Origin: Anthonomus grandis grandis
Lineage: Eukaryota > Arthropoda > Insecta > Coleoptera > Curculionidae
Direction of reading: 5' to 3'
DNA: 64,000 nucleotides
Assembly: GCF_022605725.1 (NCBI RefSeq)
Contig: NC_065550.1
Coordinates: 26,974,262-27,038,261, forward strand
Within the stretch, counting starts at the first letter, position 1, and each line of letters opens with the position of its first letter. The position numbers and the translations under genes are program-made. The notes under the pieces are model-generated. The model was not told the origin of the DNA, searched no databases, and saw nothing but the letters and a program-made list of their open reading frames with translations. Below are positions 23,701 to 33,904 of the stretch, piece by piece.

Positions 23701-25544
23701 AACCTATAAAGAATCCCTAAAGAAATTCTACAGGGTAAAAGCAATAAAATGCAAATGAAAGAGAAGCTTTTAAATCTAGGTAAAAAGATGAGGTGTTTTA
23801 CTCTATTAAGGGCTGATCTGTAACGTTTTTATTCATTATGTTCTTCCCTTTTTTTTCGATTTAAACATAAAAATCTTAATTAACATGAATAATAATATTA
23901 TAATCTCAAGAAGAATAAGTAATAGAAGTTTTTGAAACAATAATTAATCCTCAGGTATTATTAAAAAAAAGATCCTATTGTTTATTAGATTGATATTTAT
24001 TTATCCTGTTATTCACGCCTAATTTATAATCAATAGTAGAACATCACTTATAAATAAATAGATTAAGGTCCCTGAATTATATAGGTGCTTATTTTAATCT
24101 TATTTACTTACTAATAGTGACACATAAAAAATTATGTCCGTTATCTGGAATAAACAACGTAATCAAGTCTGAAATAAATATTTTTTGTTTTTAAATGTAT
24201 GGAAGGAACTTTTAAATGAATTTAAATAAAAAATTTATGGTTATATTATTAATTTATAAAAATTAGGTGTAAAAAATTACCTAAAAGACATAAAAAATTA
24301 TTGCAAAGGCTGGAGAGCACAAAAAAGTGGCGCAAAAATAACTTAAAACAACTTTAAATGACTATAAAAACCATAAAAATGAAAGGAAATGTCTGTAGAT
24401 CCTACAAAATATGTGGCAATGTCTGGCTGAATTATTTCGAATGCCTGGGGGAAATAATAAAATACAAAAGCATGAGAAATTTGAAAAATTATTTGATATT
24501 GTTGAAAAACCATTAAGAACTTGCCTAAAAAATGCCTAGGATAAAAGACAAATATTTTCTCTCTTAAAATCTCAAACCCGATGAACAAATAATTTCAAAT
24601 GTCTGGAAGACATCAAAAATGACTCCAAAAGCTTGAAATTTGGAAAAACTTATTTGAAAACTCTGAAAGGATTTATCGTAAAATATCTGAAATAAGAAGT
24701 CATTAGAGTAATAAATATTTGTCTCCTGATCCTAAGATTTCCAAGGTATTATTTTGAGTTCCCGAAGGACTAAAGAAAATGTCCGGAATACATTAAAAAA
24801 TTACATAAAAATGAACGGTCCTAAAAACTGTGAAATTCTCTCCTTAATTCCAATTGTTCCTAAATTTGAATAAAAAAATGCTTTTGAGATAAAATGCCTT
24901 ATTAAGAGATTCTTATTGGGGTATTATTAGACTCTGGGATCATTTCAATTAACCTTTGTGTTGAACTGTATTTTTTTTTTATCAGAGGGATTATGCTGAA
25001 TCAATTTTTGATAAATAAATAATTCCCTCTTTCAAGATGATTAATCTACGTAGATATGTACAAGGGCGAATATCATTAAAACAAATATACAATGCAATAC
25101 ATTTCTTAATTATAGGCGATCCAGTTTATTGCGTAGGCTTCCCACTATTTTCAAATTCCTTTAAGCCTCGCAATCCCACCATTACCAAAGGGATAATCGG
25201 TGCAATTAGTCCATACATGCTTAAAACCACCTGCGCGGTGTACCCAGGTTTCAGTGGCGGAGGAGTTTTTTCCCCGGATGGTATTCTGCTGGGAATCATC
25301 GTTTGCAACACAAGAATACCAGAGGATGGTATGGTTTATCCTAGAATAAATATGGCCGTGCCCATTTCTGCTGTTGCTGAGTTATTATACGAGTTTTTGG
25401 AGACAGGAGGTGACATTCTTTATCCATTTTTTTGGGGTTGAATATTTAAAATGGAGATTTTTAGATGTGAGTAAATTGACATTGCTGGATTCTCCTAGTT
25501 CGGAGGCATATCGCTCTTGGATGCCACTGGAAGCGAAGTTATAG
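17744..25544 (+). CDS. TYSND1: Peroxisomal trypsin-like serine protease (TYSND1 homologue), 7 coding exons
   Basis: Exons: 17744-17753, 17961-18567, 18619-18806, 23284-23378, 23442-23622, 25116-25409, 25465-25544; all phases join, giving 1455 nt, 484 codons. The N-terminal half holds a degenerate protease-like fold ending in 'CSAPGSEGGAVF' (about 194-204). The C-terminal half is the active trypsin-like domain: 'WGSCILL', His299 in 'TNSHV', Asp331 in 'PLDLAIV', Ser407 in 'PGFSGGGVF'. The protein ends A-K-L, a variant PTS1 signal. In known homologues this enzyme processes imported matrix enzymes of peroxisomal beta-oxidation by removing PTS2 leaders and internally cleaving PTS1 proteins. An in-frame stop lies 5' of the ATG. 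It is somewhat shorter than human TYSND1 (566 residues). Odd points: a tRNA gene in intron 1 and a triplicated exon 3. Confidence 0.93.
17861..17934 (+). tRNA. tRNA-Ile (anticodon AAT), nested in intron 1 of the TYSND1-like gene
   Basis: A 74-nt cloverleaf. Acceptor GGCCCAT pairs with ATGGGCC (17927-17933), discriminator A. The anticodon stem TCGTG/CGCGA encloses loop CTAATAA, anticodon AAT at 17895-17897 (inosine-modified in eukaryotes, reading AUU/AUC/AUA). The A box lies around 17868-17879 and the B box GGTTCGATCCC at 17913-17923. No intron. It lies in the same orientation as the host gene, inside the 207-bp first intron, and ends 26 bp before exon 2. Confidence 0.98.
17940..17947 (+). terminator. 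Pol III terminator overlapping an mRNA polypyrimidine tract
   Basis: A run of eight T after tRNA-Ile, followed by A and ten more T with one A, leading directly into AG at 17959-17960. The same T-tract therefore serves as the tRNA terminator and as the polypyrimidine tract of the exon 2 acceptor. Confidence 0.9.
17961..18567 (+). CDS. TYSND1: TYSND1-like coding exon 2
   Basis: Encodes residues 4-206, most of the N-terminal protease-like half. It includes 'SAAIVSYSAILL' and 'VISTSHIL' near the start and 'APGSEGGAVF' near the end. These resemble trypsin-fold landmarks, but the classic G-x-S-G-G is replaced by G-S-E-G-G. Donor AG|GTAATC; the 51-bp intron 2 follows. Confidence 0.92.
18619..18806 (+). 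CDS. TYSND1: TYSND1-like coding exon 3 (copy 1)
   Basis: Encodes residues 206-269, 'DSYDIPIGIII' to 'PSYTIF'. It enters in phase 2 and leaves in phase 1, matching exons 2 and 4. It has an intact acceptor (ttttag|GG) and donor (G|GTAAGT). It completes the N-terminal half and the linker before the catalytic domain. Confidence 0.92.
19385..19572 (+). pseudogene. Duplicate of exon 3, copy 2, donor lost
   Basis: 188 bp, same phases, fully open, with substitutions such as S-Y-D to S-F-D and R-K-D to K-K-D. The acceptor is kept, but the donor position reads TTTG|CTAAGA, a G-to-C change that destroys GT. It is therefore unlikely to be spliced as an exon. Confidence 0.85.
20112..20144. promoter_or_regulatory. 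Hairpin across the splice acceptor of exon 3 copy 3
   Basis: Perfect 13-bp arms, AGCTATCCCTAAA (20112-20124) and TTTAGGGATAGCT (20132-20144), with a 7-nt loop (20125-20131). The right arm contains the acceptor AG (20135-20136) and the first exon bases. The same structure with one mismatch covers the copy 2 acceptor (19360-19372/19380-19392). Copy 1 lacks it. A role in hiding the acceptor is inference. Confidence 0.6.
20137..20324 (+). CDS. Duplicate of exon 3, copy 3, a possible alternative exon
   Basis: 188 bp, fully open, same phases as copy 1, with acceptor (ttttag|GG) and donor (TTTG|GTAAGA) both intact. It differs from copy 1 at several residues, including W-W-R to C-W-K. Because 188 is not a multiple of 3, using copies 1 and 3 together would shift the frame; only one can be used in a functional mRNA. 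Whether it is ever used is unknown. Confidence 0.5.
20862..21126. other. Intron 3, anonymous
   Basis: AT-rich sequence with no feature recognised. Confidence 0.4.
21127..21740 (+). mobile_element. LINE remnant with internal deletion, in intron 3
   Basis: A single frame (to 21453) reads 'GFSTENAIAEVTYFI', then the RT motif 'FLDLAKAFDTVEHRTLLEKL'. It then jumps directly to text normally found after the catalytic YADD box, so the middle of the RT is deleted. The continuation ('KYLGTFF'-like) is frameshifted. I-clade or Jockey-like non-LTR type. Confidence 0.8.
21741..23283. other. Remainder of intron 3
   Basis: AT-rich and without genes. At about 21712-21757 the string 'actggcgtatccaagggcaa' followed by 'caattgtccgcccc' resembles termini of some DNA transposons, but no partner end was found. 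Confidence 0.35.
23284..23378 (+). CDS. TYSND1: TYSND1-like coding exon 4 (catalytic His)
   Basis: A 95-nt exon encoding residues 269-300. It contains 'CGVSWGSCILL' and 'IFLTNSHV' with catalytic His299. Phase 1 in, phase 0 out; donor GTG|GTAAGG. Another reading frame is also open here, but only this frame joins its neighbours and carries the motifs. Confidence 0.93.
23442..23622 (+). CDS. TYSND1: TYSND1-like coding exon 5 (catalytic Asp)
   Basis: Encodes residues 301-361, with 'FKITIFWKNRKMLATLI' and 'SPLDLAIVQI', where Asp331 is the predicted triad residue. It is separated from exon 4 by a 63-bp intron and from exon 6 by 1.5 kb. Confidence 0.93.
23623..25115. other. Intron 5 of the TYSND1-like gene, degenerate short-motif repeats
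   Basis: From about 24240 to 24870, short related motifs ('tgcctggg', 'tgcctagg', 'tgtctgga', 'tgtccgga', often with 'aaaaatt' nearby) recur irregularly. Similar motifs return at about 25740-25870 after the gene. It looks like an old degenerate minisatellite. No gene. Confidence 0.45.
25116..25409 (+). CDS. TYSND1: TYSND1-like coding exon 6 (catalytic Ser)
   Basis: Encodes residues 361-459: 'DPVYCVGFPLF', the family-typical 'LKTTCAVYPGFSGGGVF' with Ser407, then 'LLGIIVCNTR' and 'NMAVPI'. The Ser-Gly-Gly-Gly block is the oxyanion-hole region. Donor G|GTGACA. Confidence 0.95.
25465..25544 (+). CDS. TYSND1: TYSND1-like coding exon 7 (C-terminus with PTS1)
   Basis: Reached through a 55-bp intron. 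Encodes residues 459-484 and the stop TAG (25542-25544). It starts D-V-S-K-L and ends 'WMPLEAKL'. A-K-L is an accepted PTS1 variant, consistent with peroxisomal import. Reading through the intron instead would end the protein at 'FFWG', without a targeting signal. Confidence 0.85.
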
Positions 25545-25692
25545 CAGACGATCATGGTATATTTTCTCTAATTGCACAGTATCTTTTTATTTTGCTTATA
25601 TTTGTACCTGAAGTCCTGAGGTCTAATGGGGCTGTAAATTTTGGTGCTTGGGTCAAACTCTTATTTATGGTACCTGTAAAAAAATACTTATA

Positions 25693-25698
25693 AATAAA
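25693..25698 (+). promoter_or_regulatory. Candidate poly(A) signal of the TYSND1-like gene
   Basis: AATAAA 149 nt after the stop codon. It is the first canonical hexamer downstream. Such hexamers are common in AT-rich DNA, so this is only plausible. Confidence 0.5.
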
Positions 25699-26159
25699 GA
25701 TAATATATTATGAAAATAGGAAAATATTTATTATAATTCCTGCAAAATTAGTTAAGTGCCTGAAATGAAAGTAAAAAATTATTTATTCAAAGACAAAAAG
25801 ACATTAAAATGAGTTGGAAAAAATTCTCCACTACACTGGAATACAAACAAATTACATGAATTGCCTAGAAAAAAAAAACTGAAAAAAAAGTCGGAAACAA
25901 AAATGGATTCACATACGTATAATTATCAGAGATTACACATGTTTTGCCCTTTTAAGGGGCAACATCAGATCTGGTATACTGCCCAAATTGTTACAACTCT
26001 TAAAAAAGTATAGGTAGCATATCAGGTGGAAAAGAACTAAGTCATTCGTTGACTATAATGCTTATAAAGCCTTGCGAGCATTTATAAAGTCCTGTATGAT
26101 GCAGCGTATAAGGTTTATATAATAAATACTGAAAATTATCTACGTCATATGATCCCAAG
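25699..26159. other. Intergenic, anonymous
   Basis: AT-rich, with some 'tgcctgaaa'-type motifs shared with intron 5 of the preceding gene. No gene seen. Confidence 0.4.
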
Positions 26160-27150
26160 AAATGTTGGAAATTTATGCAACAATAGAAAGAAACACATCT
26201 AGAATCCCTAATCTTTGAACTACAATAACAATTGTTTGTCTACTCCCCTGCAGATTGCAAATGCTTTTGCAGATTTCTTTGGTTAGAATGTTTAAGAACT
26301 TTACTCCATCTGCCGCCTTTAGTCATGTACAGTCTGCTTCTCAAAGTATTCATATTTATGAGCTAAATTATGTGGATGTATCATCATCCTTAAACAAACT
26401 AAAAAATAATGAGAATGCAGGATTGTGACTGGACAGTGTTTCTTCATTTCTCTTAAGTGATATGTACTGCTGCTTTAACTGAACCTCTGTGTATACTTTT
26501 CAATTTGTCACTATGGACAAGCACTTTTCCCAACGTTTGGAAGCAAGCAAAAATTTGCCCTGACTTTAAATCAGGCGTCTATATTTTGTCGAACTTTTCA
26601 GAGACCTTTGAGACCCGCATTTATAGAAACCTGTTTCATCAAATTAAACATTTTAATTTACCTAATCAGCATATTCTTTTTAACCGTCACTAGTCACTAA
26701 TCAACTAAGATCAACAGTCACTAATTTAACATCATTTCCACGAAACGCATATGAGGCTATAAATTGCAAATGTGAACTTGAGTTTATCTATAGAGATTTT
26801 GCCAAGGCCTTTGATAGGTTAGACCATGGAATTATTTCGAAAAAGTCTTATAAAATGGGCTTTCATAAATATTTGGTAGAGTTTTGCAGCTCCTTCTTAT
26901 TAGACCAATTTGTGGAGTTCAATAGGTTTAGACAACACCTCCTAAAGAAGTTCTTAAGGAAGTGTTGGTTCAGATCATCTAACTCAAGTAGTTTCCCCAT
27001 AAAGATAGGAGAGCAATCTTTTTGGTTATTTTTATTTATGAATGACATTTCCACGAGTATTGGCAGTAAGTTTCTACTGTTTGCCGATGACATGAAGGTT
27101 TTTCGCCCCGTTAAGGGTTTATGAATGGTGTAAATGTCAATTTCATTATG
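26160..27150 (+). mobile_element. LINE remnant, reverse transcriptase
   Basis: Read across shifts: 'TFPNVWKQAKICPDFKSG' near 26530-26575, 'LSNFSETFETRIYRNLFHQIKHF' near 26590-26655, 'IYRDFAKAFDRLDHGII' near 26790-26835, and 'KFLLFADDMKVFRPVKG' near 27070-27120. These are RT fingers and palm with the catalytic ADD box, in correct order. Of the same general type as the copy at 32.2-33.9 kb. Dead. Confidence 0.85.
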
Positions 27151-27599
27151 GATTCCTAATTATACAGTGCATGTTAACAGACTCAAATCAGTTCAACGAA
27201 AATTTTACAAGTTAGTTTTAAGATTGATGGTGTATGAGACGGGATTCAGTCTCAAGGTTTAATGCGCTGTTTTTTCATCAATCTGCTGTTTGTGGAAGTT
27301 TAGTTAGTTTTTATTTAAAATATGCAACTCTTCTGAGCTTTGAATTTTGCTATTACCTGTATTAATACAAGAAGACGCATCATCATCATCATTTTTGCAC
27401 TGATTCTTCCGGTCTAGCAACGAAGGCTCTTGCCGGTCTTTTGATTGATCCTTTCGTCGAGATTAGGCGCCATCTTTTTATAATTCTGGGTCGCATCTAG
27501 GTGCTTGGACTTTTGACTTGCTCGGAGAATAGGAACCGACTGGTCGGGATAGGTTTGGTTGCATGTATTTATGAGGTATGGGTGTGATGGTATTGGACG

Positions 27600-29560
27600 C
27601 GAGCCTGTGGAGCAGACCACGCCCCCTCAGATTGCGGAACTTTTGGCTAGCGAGAAAAGGTCGGGCGGAGGTGTGAACGTAACCGGTCCTTTACGGTGTT
27701 TTTTGGTGATAAATTAGGTTTTTGGCAGTTGGATTGGGTTTTGTATGAGGTTTATTTTTGTGTGGTTATTAAGGATCAGAATTGGGATTTGGACATGTTA
27801 GGAAGGAAACGAACGGACACTGCGAGAACCTAGACCTCGACTCCCAGCAATAGTTTGATCGCCGGGTTGGAGTTTAATTTCTCCACTTTTGCTATTAAGT
27901 TATCGATTTTTTTTCCAGGATCCCGTCGGGCAAACTTAAGAGATTCAGGAGGTTGTTTGTGTTTTTTATATTTGGGTTTTTTGGGCAGCGCCAATAGCTC
28001 GCCGGATGGTCACCGCCGCAATTGCAACACTCAGCCGGGGTTGCTCTGTTTTTAACACATTCTGAATAGAAATGTTCGCCCTTGCAGGCCATGACCATAT
28101 TCCTGGCAGCGATGACACAGCCCAATTTGCTTCCTGTTTTCAATAGTCCGAGTCCTTAAGTGCTCAACGCGGACCCTAATCTTTAAAATGTTATCAATTT
28201 CAAACACATTTTCCTGTTCTTTAGGGACGAGGAATCTGATGAGGTTTGTGGGTCTTCGTCGGCCTGGGCCGGTTTTAAACCAGCCTAGTTCCTCCGGCTC
28301 AAACCCCATCGCTCTCAGCTCCTCCTCGACCTCTTCTAGCTTGAAGTTTTGGTCAAGTCCTCTCAATATCACGTTCAGTTTCCTGTCCTCCTCAAGGAAG
28401 AAGGAATGGAATTCCATTCCCTCCCCCTTGAGAAGTCCAGTTAGTACCCGGTGGTCGTTAGGAGTTTTGGGGAAGAGTGCTAATCCCAATCTGTCTTTCT
28501 GCACTTTTACGATGTTTATTTTTTTTCACAAAATAACTTGTATTTTGCGGCCCAGTTTTTTATGTCTCTTAACACTACTTTTGGGACTTTGTTAATATTT
28601 GTGATGGGATCAGTGCTCCTCCCTTTGCCCGCTAGGGAAAGGTCGTTTAAGGGCATGTACAGTGGATTTTTTTTTTTAATTTTGGCGTAGGATTTTCGGT
28701 GGAGTTTTAGATGGGATCTGAGGCTGACGATGTTGAGGGGACTGGCTCCCTGTTTGTTGTTATTTCAGGGTGAACCAGTTCCGAGGCCGGCTCACCTCCG
28801 TCTTGTGAGGGAGGAGACAGGCCCGCGCCTTCCCTGGTTCTTTCATTTTTACGCTCCTTTTGATTTTCATCACTAGCCAGACCCCCCTGTGCCATCAGTT
28901 TCTCTTTGAGTTCGGAATTTTTGAAGGGTTTTGTTTTGAGTCAACACCTCCCCGAGTTTACATTTCAAGTCCGAGATCTGCCCATTGAGAGATTGGTTTT
29001 CAGAGATTAACTTATTTATATTTTATTCAAACAATTGTACTCTCTCGATGATCTGGGAGTTTCTAAGTTTAATCTCATACATTTCGTTTGCGTTTCTCTC
29101 AATTTGCGAATGTCGTTCCCGAATTTTCTCCTCGAGTTTGCGTACTCTTTCCTCGCTTTGCCTAATTTCCGCACTCTGGGGTGGCGCTTTGCCAGCTCCC
29201 TGGTCGGGGTTTGAAGTGGTTTTGAGTGATTTTGGTAGTCTGGGATCAGTACGGGATTTGGTATGGGGTTTAAGGAACTTAGAGGACTCGTCCGAAGTCT
29301 TACCCCGCTCTCTCTCTTGTCTGCTTGTTGTTCTCCTGTAGTATTCGCTTTTGGTGGATCTATCCGTTGAGTATCCATCAGACACGTCCATTCTTTGCTT
29401 GTCCTCTGTTTTTTTTCGGCGATAGTTGTGCCCCCCACTGACGATGGGGGGCGAGTCGACGTTTTTCTCCGCCGTTGTTACTTTGGAGTCTTCTCTGCTT
29501 GATGAAATTGGGTGTATCGCTGTGTATTCAATGGATGACTTTTAAACTGACGTGCTCTTA
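27600..29560 (-). mobile_element. Jockey-type LINE ORF1 (Gag-like) remnant, minus strand
   Basis: Reading from 29391 downwards: a charged, coiled-coil-rich N-terminal part (29391-29023), a Ser/Pro-rich part (28895-28707), then a PRE_C2HC-like domain (about 28380-28170, with 'LNVILRGLDQNFKLEEVEEEL'). This is followed by CCHC zinc knuckles 'CHRCQEYGHG' near 28100 and 'CCNCGGDHPASYWRCPKNPN' near 28000. This order is typical of jockey-clade insect retrotransposons. At least two frameshifts break it. GC content is clearly higher than the surroundings, pointing to a more recent arrival. ORF2 with the reverse transcriptase is not found next to it. Confidence 0.88.
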
Positions 29561-29889
29561 TGGCAATCGAATGAATAATAATGAATAGAATCAAGAAGAC
29601 GCAATGTATTTTATCGAATCGCTACTGTCATCGCTATTGCCTTGATATTTTCTTTGACGATTACCTATGATCTTTTAATGATTTTTATTGTCCTTAAATG
29701 CTTAGCTTAAATCAGTGAGTCGAATAAATGCTGGTAATGTTAATCCTAGACCTCTTCTTCTTCTGGTGCTCAGATGCCGTTATCATATCAGATGATCTTG
29801 ATAACTAGGCTGATCTAAATAATGCGGTGGATGACATTCCGGTACACTGTCTGAAATTTTTCAGTCAGGGTATTTTCCGCCGACCCGGA

Positions 29890-30720
29890 CTTCTTCTACC
29901 CTGTAATATTAATTTGAATAAGCGATATTTGTCGTTTTGCATTATGTTCCAAAATCCGCGGTTGTCCTAGTTTTTACTAATGTTAAGATTTCTGGTTGTT
30001 GTCCAATTTGGTGTAGAACTATTTCACTGGTTACACAATATACCCAATATACTCGAAGCATGCGCTGATAACACCATTTGTCAAATGCTTTTAGGCGTTT
30101 AACAGGATAGAAAAGACGAACATAAAAACAAACGATTCTTATTTGCAAACTTGTATTCATTCACCATTTTCCCTGGGATACTCCTCATTATAATAGGTTA
30201 CTTATTACGAGGATGTGAGTTTTTCACCAGTTAAGTTTCATACCATAATGTTCACTTGCGCTCACTACACGATAATATCTCCGCATCGTTTGCGTATCTG
30301 AGATTAAATTGATTGCCTGTTGTATCTTGTAACGCTTCCCTGAGTAAGTTTTTTGAATATATGTTAAAAAATAGAGGTAAGAATATACACCTCTGTCTTT
30401 ACATTATTCCTTCTAATTTGCATACAGATTTGATTACGTGATGTCTTTGTCGTCGGTTAGTTTCTTGATAAGTTTTTGATGCTGTGCTTTATCAAACGCT
30501 TTTTTGAGTCGGTAAAGCATGCGTAAACATCGCAATTCTATATTTGAACCTCTTCTCTGCTCTTCTCTATTCTGACCTACTGATCTAGTTTCTTATGTAT
30601 GCATGAACTTAAAATCATATATTACTATATTCATCAATTATCCGCTGCAATATAGTTGTGCAAGTAACGTAACGTTCAATGTCGCGGCATCCATGTTCAA
30701 CCGTTCTAAAATTTCTTATG
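29890..30720 (-). mobile_element. LINE remnant, reverse transcriptase C-terminal half, minus strand
   Basis: On the minus strand: 'KKAFDKAQHQKLIKKL' near 30510-30460, 'RVVSASEHYGMKLNW' near 30270-30225, then 'KAFDKWCYQRMLRVYWVYCVTSEIVLHQIGQQPEIL' (30096-29989). These are hallmarks of the widespread insect LINE type that is often mis-annotated as craniofacial development protein 2. Degraded. Confidence 0.8.
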
Positions 30721-32199
30721 GTTGGTAGGTTAAGCGGGTTGCCTATAAAGAGCTTTCTCAGCCGTTTTTTCAGCTAACCACTTATTGCCGTTCTTCTATC
30801 TGTCAAACGATTGTCATTAGTGTCAATGACTCAAATGTCATGTTTTGTTCGCACATAGAAAATAAACAGAAAAAAAAGTTTTTATCTGAAGATTCCCAAG
30901 TACTTTGTTTCCATTTGGATTTCCAGGAAACTTAAAATGGTTTGATGATTATATGTGAGGTAAATAAGTTTTGCATTCAAATAAAGTAGAAAAAAATAGG
31001 TCGGACTGTTGGTATGGTAGTAGCTAATATGGTTGTCATTAGTTACTTTGTTGGATTTTTCCCTGATTAATAACATCTGTGTTAATAACACTTATAGTAT
31101 AAAGTTGACCACTACTATCATAAATTAATAACCCCATTAAAACTCATTAAGACTCTCTCAATATCATTTAGCTACCCTAATGGGGTACAGGGCCAGATTA
31201 TAATCACCACTTTCTTTTTTTTTAATTTGGAACAAATTGTGAGATGCAGGTCATTCATAACTTCAATTTCTTGAGTTCCTACTCTGCCCAAAAATAATAT
31301 GGGAATTTTGGGTCTTTTTTATGACTTAAGTGGTTATCATGATTTAATTGCAATGGTATATATCCTTGGCAATACTATATATCTTTATTGCCATAAGTTA
31401 TTACAGCCTGTTAAGCAATTTCTTACAAGCTTATCACCATTTTGATAAATAAATGGGTGTAGTTCCATGTTCAAATATAAACTATTGAATGCCATTCTTT
31501 CCATATACAAATCATTGTTTAATAAATAATTAGAATGTTATGTGTGTGTTATTGATTGTTATTCCTTGAGTGAATTGATTTTTTTTTACTGTAAATTCAC
31601 TTATTTATTCAATGGTAAGTCGGTAGAGCTTCCCAGATTTAATAGCAGCGGTAAGGTTAATTTATTTGGTAATATTGATAATTTCCTGTGACGGCCATTG
31701 TCCATAATTTTTCTCTGATTATGACTTGAGGTCTTGTGTGATACCTATAAAGGATAAAAATCCTTACTCAGGAAGCATTTGGCATTTTAAAAATATTTAG
31801 TTTTGAGTTTTAAGGCTTAAGTTCAATGTGGTGTCAAGTAAAATCCAAGAGGTTTTATCCTATATTACACCTTCAGGATGAACAGAAAAAATCAATGCTT
31901 TTCACTTGGTAGTATAATGTAGAACATTGGTGTATCTTTTAATGATTCCATTAGGTGTCTAGTTTTTGAGGATATATTATATCAAAGTACTTTTGTGATT
32001 TGTTTAAAGTCAAAAGCAAGTAACTGCCATATAATAATAATAAATGGCTTCATTTATTTATACAGAAAGTACTACAAAACTGTCAATAAAAATGGGGTGG
32101 TGGTATCCAACTAGAGCTACTCATATAACCACCCTAATATAATATTATTAAAAATGTGTTTAATGCAACTGTAATGATCTTTATGGATACCAGTTATTT
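30721..32199. other. Intergenic, anonymous
   Basis: AT-rich. No gene, RNA or recognisable element seen. Confidence 0.45.
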
Positions 32200-33898
32200 G
32201 ATGTGGTCTTTTTAAGAAACCTAAATGGGGATGCAGTTCTGGTAATGCTTTAAGGCAGCAAACTGAATGCATGACTTAAGCCACTCAGGTTCTTTTAGAT
32301 GATGCACTATATGAACACCATAATCACTTTACTTTTTGAGATTTAACCAAAGCTTTTGGCTGTGTCTCCTTCAGAATGCTTGCTATGAAACTAATACCAT
32401 AAATTTCCAGACTAGCATTTAAGTAATGGAATCACTTCAAGTGGTGAGTCACAATGGTCTACAATCAATTGCTATGATGCTTTTATAAATAATATAGAGC
32501 ACAATATTAATGATAATCCTCAAACTTTTTGGTCATTCATTAATGAAAAAAGAAAGCATTTTATGTTGCCTCAAACAGTTGAATTTAATGGCATTAATAG
32601 TCATAATAATCAGTAACTTGTAAATCTATTTTCTGACTTTTTTTCTAGTGTATATAAAATGCCGGTAAAAGATCATTCCAATAATTATGTTTTTCAATAT
32701 GGAGCAAGGGTGTCAAGTCGACTCTGTTTATACTGACTTTTCCAAGGCCTTTGATAGAGTGGACCATAATTTCTTGGTTGCAAAGTTAAGGGCCTTGGGA
32801 ATTAGCGGTAGGGTAGCTGATTGGTTAAATAGTTTTCTAACTGATAGAATGCAGAGAGTCAAATATGGTAGTTTGGTGTCTAGACCTATAATTGTTTCAT
32901 CAGGGGTACCTCAAGGGTCACACTGCGGTCCCCTTCTGTTCAATTTGTTCCCATTAGATTTACCTCAAAATATAAAAAATAGCTCTGTACTAATGTTTGC
33001 AGATGATGTAAAGATATTTCGGCCTATTAGAACAATGACTGATGTTAAGCTTCTTCAGGAAGACATTGATAATTTTTATGGCTGGTGTCAAGCAAATGAT
33101 ATGGACCTTAACATAAAAAAATGCTATCAAATATCATTTTCAAGAGTAAAAAGTCCTATTTCTTACAATTATTCCATCAACCATACTAACTTAAAGGTTA
33201 CCGATGAAATGAAGGATCTTGGTGTTGTATTGGACAGCAAATTATCATTTGATATTCATATATTGGGTATTATCTCTCGGGCTCATAGAATGTTAGGTTT
33301 CATCATACAGTCTAGTAAAGGCTTTTCAATTTTTACGATAAAGAAACTATATTGCTCTCTAGTTAGAAGTGTTCTGGAGTATTGCTTACCTATCTGGAAT
33401 CATTTTTATGTAACACATGTAACTGCAATTGAGCGAGTGCAGAATAAGTTTCTTCGTTATATTGGTTACAGGTGTGGTTATATCAGAGATGATTATTCTT
33501 ATAGTGAATTAAGATCACTACTTAATATTGATACTTTGGAAGGGAGGAGACTAAATCTTGAAATTCGTTTACTTCACAAGATTATTAATGGTGTAATTGA
33601 TTGTCCAGATCTTTTAAATCTAGTATGTCTGAATGTACCTATAAGAAGGAATCGGCATACTAATGTTTTTTATGTTCCTTACCAATTATACCAATTACAA
33701 GAATGTTAAATAATGCAAACTCTATGCAACAATCTGTAGATTTTTTTGGAACTTCAGAGGCAAGATTTAGAGGATCTTTAAGGCATATATTGTGATATAT
33801 ACTTTCATTTTTTTTTTTGTATAGCAATGTATATCTATACTGAATTTAGTAATTAGTTCTATTTATTGTAAAATGGCAAGTCTGTAAATAAATAAACA
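32200..33898 (+). mobile_element. LINE fragment(s), RT palm to 3' tail
   Basis: From about 32325 an RT motif-A-like frame ('TKAFGCVSFRMLAMKL') appears, followed at 32480-32680 by the region before the RT core ('TFWSFINEKRKHFM'), then the long frame 32687-33709. The 3' end is 'taaataaataaa' at 33885-33897, like a LINE simple-repeat tail. The first piece may be a separate fragment, because motif A occurs twice. 5'-truncated. Confidence 0.85.
32687..33709 (+). pseudogene. Truncated LINE ORF2: reverse transcriptase palm, thumb and C-terminus
   Basis: The longest open frame in the window, 340 codons without a stop. Motifs in order: 'YTDFSKAFDRVDHNFL' (RT motif A), 'SSGVPQGSHCGPLLFNLF' (motif B), 'LMFADDVKIFRPI' (motif C with catalytic ADD), 'LNIKKCYQISFSR' (motif D/E), 'DLGVVLDSKLSF', then the C-terminal segment 'LEYCLPIWNHFY' and 'IERVQNKFLRYIGYR'. 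The endonuclease and RT fingers are missing, so it cannot act alone. The intact frame suggests a fairly young insertion. Confidence 0.88.
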
Positions 33899-33904
33899 AT
33901 CAGG

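Noticed and set aside
25410..25443. Ending the protease at the read-through stop after 'FFWG'
   Set aside because: Splicing the 55-bp intron gives a conserved-looking tail with a peroxisomal AKL end.
28188..28595. 135-codon plus-strand ORF in the 28 kb region (and 28985-29341)
   Set aside because: The minus strand carries the zinc-knuckle ORF1; the plus frames are shadows.
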